From: CAXTKD01 sp964244885
Lineage (GTDB): Bacteria; Pseudomonadota; Alphaproteobacteria; Sphingomonadales; Sphingomonadaceae
NCBI GenBank assembly: GCA_964244885.1
Contig: CAXTKD010000009.1
Span: forward strand, 58,244 to 122,243
Length of the DNA stretch: 64,000 nt
Reading direction: 5' to 3'
Shown: piece by piece, positions 60,077 to 64,000 of the stretch
Layout: the number at the start of each line of letters is the position of its first letter
How positions within the stretch are numbered: the stretch's first letter is position 1
Notes under the pieces: generated by a model
What the model was told of the DNA's origin: nothing
Databases searched by the model: none
What the model saw: the letters and a program-made list of their open reading frames with translations, nothing else
Program-made: the position numbers and the translations under genes

Positions 60077-62028
60077 TATTCCGTGTCCTCGGCGGGCGCT
60101 GCGGGCGTTGCGGGCGGGGGCGGAGGAGGCGCGAGCGCGGCAGCCTCGGCGGCGGCGGCCGCCGCTTCGGCCTTGCGCTTTTTCTCGGCGCGGTCGGCCT
60201 CGATCACTTGAAGCGCGCGGTTGGCGAGCGACGGCTCGAACAGGAAGGTCAGTACGTCGCGCGCGATCGGCGCGGCGGCGATGCCTCCGTGCGATCCGTG
60301 CTCGACGATCACCGCGCAGGCGTAGCGCGGATCGACCACTGGCGCGAAGCTGACGAACAGCGCGTGGTCGCGGAATTTCCACGGGAAGTTGTCGCTGTTG
60401 GTGTAGCCGCGCCGCCGGTCCGCCATCGTGATCCGGCGCACCTGCGCGGAGCCGGTCTTGCCCGCGATCTGGAACGCGTCGCTGCGGCTCTTCGCCCAGA
60501 AGGCGGTTCCGCCGCGCGAGTTGACGACGTCGCTCATCCCGGCGTGGATGACGGCAAGCTGCTCGGGCGGCACGCCGATGCTCTCGGCGAGCGGCGGCGG
60601 CGGCCCGGCGATCAGGCGGGGCTGCACCAACCGCCCGCTCGCCAGCCGCGCCGACATCACCGCGAGCTGCAGCGGCGTCGCGATCGTATAGCCCTGGCCG
60701 ATCGAGGCGTTGATCGTCTCGGCGACGATCCAGTCCTTGTCGAAGCGCTTCCGCTTCCATTCGGGCGTCGGCATGATCCCGTTGCGCTGGGAGGGGATCG
60801 GCAGGTCGAACTCCTGCCCGTAGCCGAGCTTGCGCGCCGTCGCCGCCAGCCTTTCGATCCCGATGGCGCGGCCCATCGTGTAGAAATAGACGTCGCAGCT
60901 TTGGGTGATCGCGCGGTGCATGTCGACGGTGCCGTGCCCGCCGTGCCGCCAGCAGTGGAAGCGGTGCCTCCCGAGCATGTAGGAGCCCGGGCAATAGACC
61001 GTCTGGTCGGGGCTGATGCCCGCCTCAAGCGCCGCCATCGCGGTCGTCATCTTGAAGGTCGAGCCGGGCGGGTAGAGTCCCTGGATCGATTTGTTGATCA
61101 GCGGGTGCGCCTCGCTCCGGTTGAGCTCGTTCCACAGGCTGGTCGGAATGCCGCGCGAGAAGACGTTGGGATCATAGGCGGGGGAGGACAGCAGGCAGAG
61201 CAGGTCGCCGGTGATCGTGTCCATGACGACGACGCTCGCCGACAGGTCGCCGACGCGGCGCGCGGCGTAGGCCTGCAGGTCCCGGTCGATCGTCAGCTTG
61301 ACGGTGCGGCCGGGCTTGTCGTTGTCGGTCTCGAGGTCGCGCAGGATGCGGCCGCGCGCGTTGACCTCGACCCGGCGCGCGCCGGAGGTGCCGCGAAGCT
61401 CGGCGTCGAGCGTCTTCTCAAGGCCGTCCTTGCCGACCCGGTAGCCCGGAAACATCAGCAGCGGATCGCGGGTCTCGAGGAACTGCTCGCGGGTCGGCGC
61501 GCCGACGTAGCCGAGCAAATGCCCGAACGCCGCGCCGTCCGGATAAAGCCGCGAGAAACCGCGCACCGGCTGGAGGCCGGGCAGCTCGGGCAGGCGGACG
61601 TTGATCGAGGAGAACTGCTCCCAGGCGAGATCGGCCGCCACGACGACAGGGATGTAGCTCGGCACGCGCACGACATCGGCGTGGATGCGGGCGATGTCCT
61701 CGGGCGTAAGCGGAAGGAGCTTGGCGATCTGCGCCAGCGTGCCGTCGAGGTCGCTGACCTGCTCGGCGACCAGCTCCAGCCGGTAGTCGGGCCGGTTGAG
61801 CGCCAGCGGCTTGCCGGCGCGGTCGACGATCCACCCCCTGCGCGGCGGAATGAGGCGCATCGACACGCGGTTGCTCTCGGCGAGCAGGCGGTATTTCTCC
61901 TGCTCGAAGATCGACAGCCAGGCCATCCGCCCGGCGAGCGTCAGGCCGACGCCGGCCTGCGCCGCGCCGATGAACAGCGCGCGCCTCGAGAACATCTGGT
62001 CGCGGTCGGCCTCGGTGCGGATGCTCAT
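60076..62028 (-). CDS. mrdA: Penicillin-binding protein 2 (cell-shape transpeptidase)
   Basis: 650 residues: one N-terminal membrane anchor (ALFIGAAQAGVGLTLAGRM), a pedestal domain, and the transpeptidase domain with the active-site SxxK in YPPGSTFKMTTAMAA, SCD as the second motif and IAGKTGSAQ as the third. Makes the peptide cross-links for cylindrical growth with RodA. The C-terminus carries an Ala/Pro-rich extension (AAAAAEAAALAPPPPPP) not needed for catalysis. ATG 62028 overlaps the mreD stop (ATGA). Confidence 0.96.
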   Translation of the reverse strand: MSIRTEADRDQMFSRRALFIGAAQAGVGLTLAGRMAWLSIFEQEKYRLLAESNRVSMRLIPPRRGWIVDRAGKPLALNRPDYRLELVAEQVSDLDGTLAQIAKLLPLTPEDIARIHADVVRVPSYIPVVVAADLAWEQFSSINVRLPELPGLQPVRGFSRLYPDGAAFGHLLGYVGAPTREQFLETRDPLLMFPGYRVGKDGLEKTLDAELRGTSGARRVEVNARGRILRDLETDNDKPGRTVKLTIDRDLQAYAARRVGDLSASVVVMDTITGDLLCLLSSPAYDPNVFSRGIPTSLWNELNRSEAHPLINKSIQGLYPPGSTFKMTTAMAALEAGISPDQTVYCPGSYMLGRHRFHCWRHGGHGTVDMHRAITQSCDVYFYTMGRAIGIERLAATARKLGYGQEFDLPIPSQRNGIMPTPEWKRKRFDKDWIVAETINASIGQGYTIATPLQLAVMSARLASGRLVQPRLIAGPPPPLAESIGVPPEQLAVIHAGMSDVVNSRGGTAFWAKSRSDAFQIAGKTGSAQVRRITMADRRRGYTNSDNFPWKFRDHALFVSFAPVVDPRYACAVIVEHGSHGGIAAAPIARDVLTFLFEPSLANRALQVIEADRAEKKRKAEAAAAAAEAAALAPPPPPPATPAAPAEDTE

Positions 62029-62552
62029 GGCATGCCCCAGCCGCGCTGGAGCCGGGCGCAGAGCGCGGCGGCGGCGGGATAGGCGATCGCCGTCGTCGCC
62101 GCTTGCGCCATCAAGGGGGCCAGCGGCAGGTCGCCGCCGACGAAGCACAGGAGCCGCCAGCCGAGAAGCGCGTAGGCGAGCGACAGCGCGGTCACCAACA
62201 GCCAGTCGGCGACGAAAGGGCGGGCCCCGAAGCGCCGGCCAAGGGCGCCGATGGTCGAGGAGGTGAGGGGCAGGAGCGTGGCGTTGACCCCGAAGGGCAG
62301 GGCGAGCACCGCGTCGGCGAGCAAGCCGAGCAGGAAGGCGGCCCAGGCGGGCATCAGCTCGGGCTGGAACAGCGCCCAGCAGGCGACGGCGAGGAAGCCG
62401 AGGTGCGGCAGCGCCGGAACCGGCGTGATCAACGGCATCGACATCAGCGCGATGGCGAGCGCGGCGGTGAGGCTCGGCACGAGGGCGCGCCAGTGGCCGA
62501 GCGTCCACTGGAACCGCTCGTCGCGCGTCATCGAGCGCCAGGGCGTGTTCAC
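62025..62552 (-). CDS. mreD: Rod shape-determining protein MreD
   Basis: 175 residues, an integral membrane protein with about five helices (ALVPSLTAALAIALMSMPLI, FLAVACWALFQPELMPAW, AAFLLGLLADAVLALPFG) and the MreD signature P-x-x-x-x-F-LLGLL-x-D. Part of the elongasome linking MreB to the wall enzymes. The start is taken as GTG 62552, which overlaps the mreC stop (GTGA); ATG 62531 would give 168 residues. Identified by both sequence character and position. Confidence 0.9.
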   Translation of the reverse strand: MNTPWRSMTRDERFQWTLGHWRALVPSLTAALAIALMSMPLITPVPALPHLGFLAVACWALFQPELMPAWAAFLLGLLADAVLALPFGVNATLLPLTSSTIGALGRRFGARPFVADWLLVTALSLAYALLGWRLLCFVGGDLPLAPLMAQAATTAIAYPAAAALCARLQRGWGMP

Positions 62553-63418
62553 CGCGGCGGCCGGTCGGAGGTCGAGATCGGCGGCAGGTAGGGCCGCTCG
62601 ACGACGACGTAGCCGAGGCCGTCGGGACGGACGATCGGCCGGGCGCGGGGCGGGTCGCTGGCCCCGTCGACGACGACCGCGACGGGGACGCCGGGCGGGA
62701 AGATGCCGCCGTCGCCCGAGGTTTCGAGCCGGTCGCCGATGCGAAGCGGGTCGTCGGACGGCGCGCCGTAGCGAACCTCGAGGAGGGCCCCATTGACGCC
62801 GGCGACCATCGCGGCGCGGCCGGTGCGGGCGACCCGGACGGGCACGCGACTGCTGGTGTCGGTAAGCAGGAGAACGCGCGCGGCATGGCCGCCGACCTCT
62901 ACGATCTGGCCGATCAGGCCGTCGACGGCGCGGACGGGCTGGCCAATCGCGATGCCGTCGTTGCTGCCGCCGCCTACCACGGCCGAGCGGATGTAGGATC
63001 CTGCCGACGCACCGGCGATCGGCAGCACCCGCGACCAGGCCCGCGACGGCTCGACGACGCGGAGCAGGCGTTTCAGCTGGATATTCTCGTGCCGCAGCGC
63101 GTCGCGTTGCTGGCGCACCAGCTGGGCGCGGCGGAGCTCGCCTTCCAGGCGGCGGTTGCGCGACACCGCGCCGAAATAGTCGTCGATGCCGGCGGTGACG
63201 TTCGACAGCCATTCGGCCGGCTGCCGCACGAGCCCCCAGACCGGGGCCGTGGTTTCGAGCACCCCGCTGCGAAGCGCGCCGCCGCGCGTCGGGTCGACGC
63301 GCGAGACGACGAGCATTGTGAGGCCGGCGATCACCACCGCGACTCCGATCACCGTCGCGTAGAGCGCGCGGTTGCGCTCCCGCCGCGTATGGCTCGACCG
63401 GCCCTGCCGCAGCGCCAT
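62549..63418 (-). CDS. mreC: Rod shape-determining protein MreC
   Basis: 289 residues: a single membrane helix (ALYATVIGVAVVIAGLTMLVV), a periplasmic coiled coil (NRRLEGELRRAQLVRQQRD, then ENIQLKRLLRVVE), then a beta-rich domain with AVVGGGSNDGIAIGQPV and GLIGQIVEVGGHAARVLLLT as in other MreC proteins. It scaffolds PBP2 and RodA in the periplasm. It follows mreB by 25 bases and overlaps mreD by four. Confidence 0.94.
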   Translation of the reverse strand: MALRQGRSSHTRRERNRALYATVIGVAVVIAGLTMLVVSRVDPTRGGALRSGVLETTAPVWGLVRQPAEWLSNVTAGIDDYFGAVSRNRRLEGELRRAQLVRQQRDALRHENIQLKRLLRVVEPSRAWSRVLPIAGASAGSYIRSAVVGGGSNDGIAIGQPVRAVDGLIGQIVEVGGHAARVLLLTDTSSRVPVRVARTGRAAMVAGVNGALLEVRYGAPSDDPLRIGDRLETSGDGGIFPPGVPVAVVVDGASDPPRARPIVRPDGLGYVVVERPYLPPISTSDRPPR

Positions 63419-63443
63419 GACGCGGGATCCTTTCGTTCAGGCC

Positions 63444-64000
63444 CTAAGCGGTCTCGAGCACGCCGCGGTAGACCGGGTCCTCGAGCGCGCGGCCGGTGCC
63501 GAGCGCCACGCAGGTCAGCGGGTCCTCGGCGATCGAGACGGGAAGGCCGGTCGCCTCGCGCAACACGACGTCGATGTCGCCGAGGAGCGCGCCGCCGCCG
63601 GTCAGCACGATGCCCTGGTCGACGATGTCGGCGGCGAGCTCGGGCGCGGTGTTCTCCAGCGCCATGCGGACGCCCTCGATGATCGTCGACACCGGCTCCG
63701 ACAGCGCCTCGGCGACCTGCGCCTGGTTGATCTGGATTTCCTTGGGCACGCCGTTCATTAGGTCGCGGCCCTTGATCGCGATCGACCGGCCGATGCCGTC
63801 GGCGGGCATCTTGGCGGTGCCGATCTCTTTCTTGATCCGCTCGGCCGTGGCCTCGCCGATCAGCAGGTTGAAGTTGCGGCGGACGTAGGAGACGATCGCT
63901 TCGTCCATCTTGTCTCCGCCGACGCGAACCGAGGTGGTGTAGGCGAGGCCGCGCAGCGACAGCACCGCGACCTCGGTGGTGCCGCCGCCGATGTCGACGA
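63444..64000 (-). CDS. mreB: Actin-like protein MreB (5' part outside window)
   Basis: C-terminal ~185 residues of the bacterial actin that forms membrane-bound filaments directing lateral wall synthesis. The frame stays open to the window edge. Seen: VDIGGGTTEVAVLSLRG (phosphate-2 loop), SVRVGGDKMDEAIVSYVRR, IGEATAERIKKEIGTA, and IVLTGGGALLGDIDVVL near the end. It heads the mreBCD-mrdA-rodA cluster on the minus strand; its start and promoter lie beyond position 64000. Confidence 0.97.
   Translation of the reverse strand, partial: VDIGGGTTEVAVLSLRGLAYTTSVRVGGDKMDEAIVSYVRRNFNLLIGEATAERIKKEIGTAKMPADGIGRSIAIKGRDLMNGVPKEIQINQAQVAEALSEPVSTIIEGVRMALENTAPELAADIVDQGIVLTGGGALLGDIDVVLREATGLPVSIAEDPLTCVALGTGRALEDPVYRGVLETA

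Overview
The window looks like chromosome from a Sphingomonas-like alphaproteobacterium (order Sphingomonadales). The evidence is uniformly high GC, methionine synthase split into two genes, a TonB-dependent receptor, a TorF-type porin beside glnB-glnA, a porphobilinogen synthase lacking the zinc-site cysteines, and the family resemblance of most products. Nothing indicates a plasmid, prophage or integrated island: there is no integrase, transposase, IS end or CRISPR array. Most of the sequence is housekeeping, with a few accessory insertions.

Layout. 1-4.5 kb: end of a flagellar cluster (fliD 3' part, fliS, a small coiled protein, a FleQ/FlbD-like sigma-54 activator, a MarR-type protein, an unknown). 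4.5-8.1 kb: an intergenic region with a probable small RNA, a TorF porin, a small lipoprotein, then glnA and glnB read leftwards from a clear sigma-54 (-24/-12) promoter. 8.2-10.7 kb: sugar nucleotidyltransferase, HIT protein, tRNA-His, Leu/Glu-type dehydrogenase. 10.7-12.5 kb: three lipoproteins with Thr/Ala-rich low-complexity regions, including MlaA. 12.6-18.2 kb: the methionine operon, an ArsR-methyltransferase fusion (probable S-adenosylhomocysteine sensor) with a 20-bp palindromic operator, then metF and the two halves of MetH. 18.2-25.7 kb: beta-helix protein, PEP-CTERM trypsin-like protease, Bpt N-end-rule transferase, IlvA, a beta-hydroxyacid dehydrogenase and a secreted amidohydrolase. 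25.7-36.8 kb: spermidine-synthase-like membrane protein, hemB, a putative metalloprotease, ICL/PEP-mutase-like enzyme, GST, thioesterase, ZapE, EmrAB pump, M20 peptidase.

36.9-47.8 kb is a long TCA-cycle operon, mdh-sucC-(DUF29)-sucD-sucA-sucB-(DUF433/PIN-like pair)-lpdA-bdhA. It is interrupted twice by small accessory genes, one pair of which resembles a toxin-antitoxin module. 47.8-55.8 kb is a signalling and surface block: a single-domain response regulator, a TPR-histidine kinase with a receiver-like tail, a subtilisin-like autotransporter with a striking 14-residue N-terminal tandem repeat, and a GGDEF-EAL protein. tRNA-Lys(CTT) and a TonB-dependent receptor follow. 59-64 kb is the cell-shape cluster mreB-mreC-mreD-mrdA(PBP2)-rodA on the minus strand, with mreB cut by the window edge.

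Most worth following up: the repeat-bearing S8 autotransporter and its signalling neighbours; the candidate small RNA at 4.6 kb with TGC-N3-GCA palindromes over its promoter; the PIN-like/DUF433 pair inside the TCA operon; and the ArsR-methyltransferase operator. No completely new multi-gene defence or biosynthetic system could be recognised. All calls were made by reading the sequence; no database search was run.
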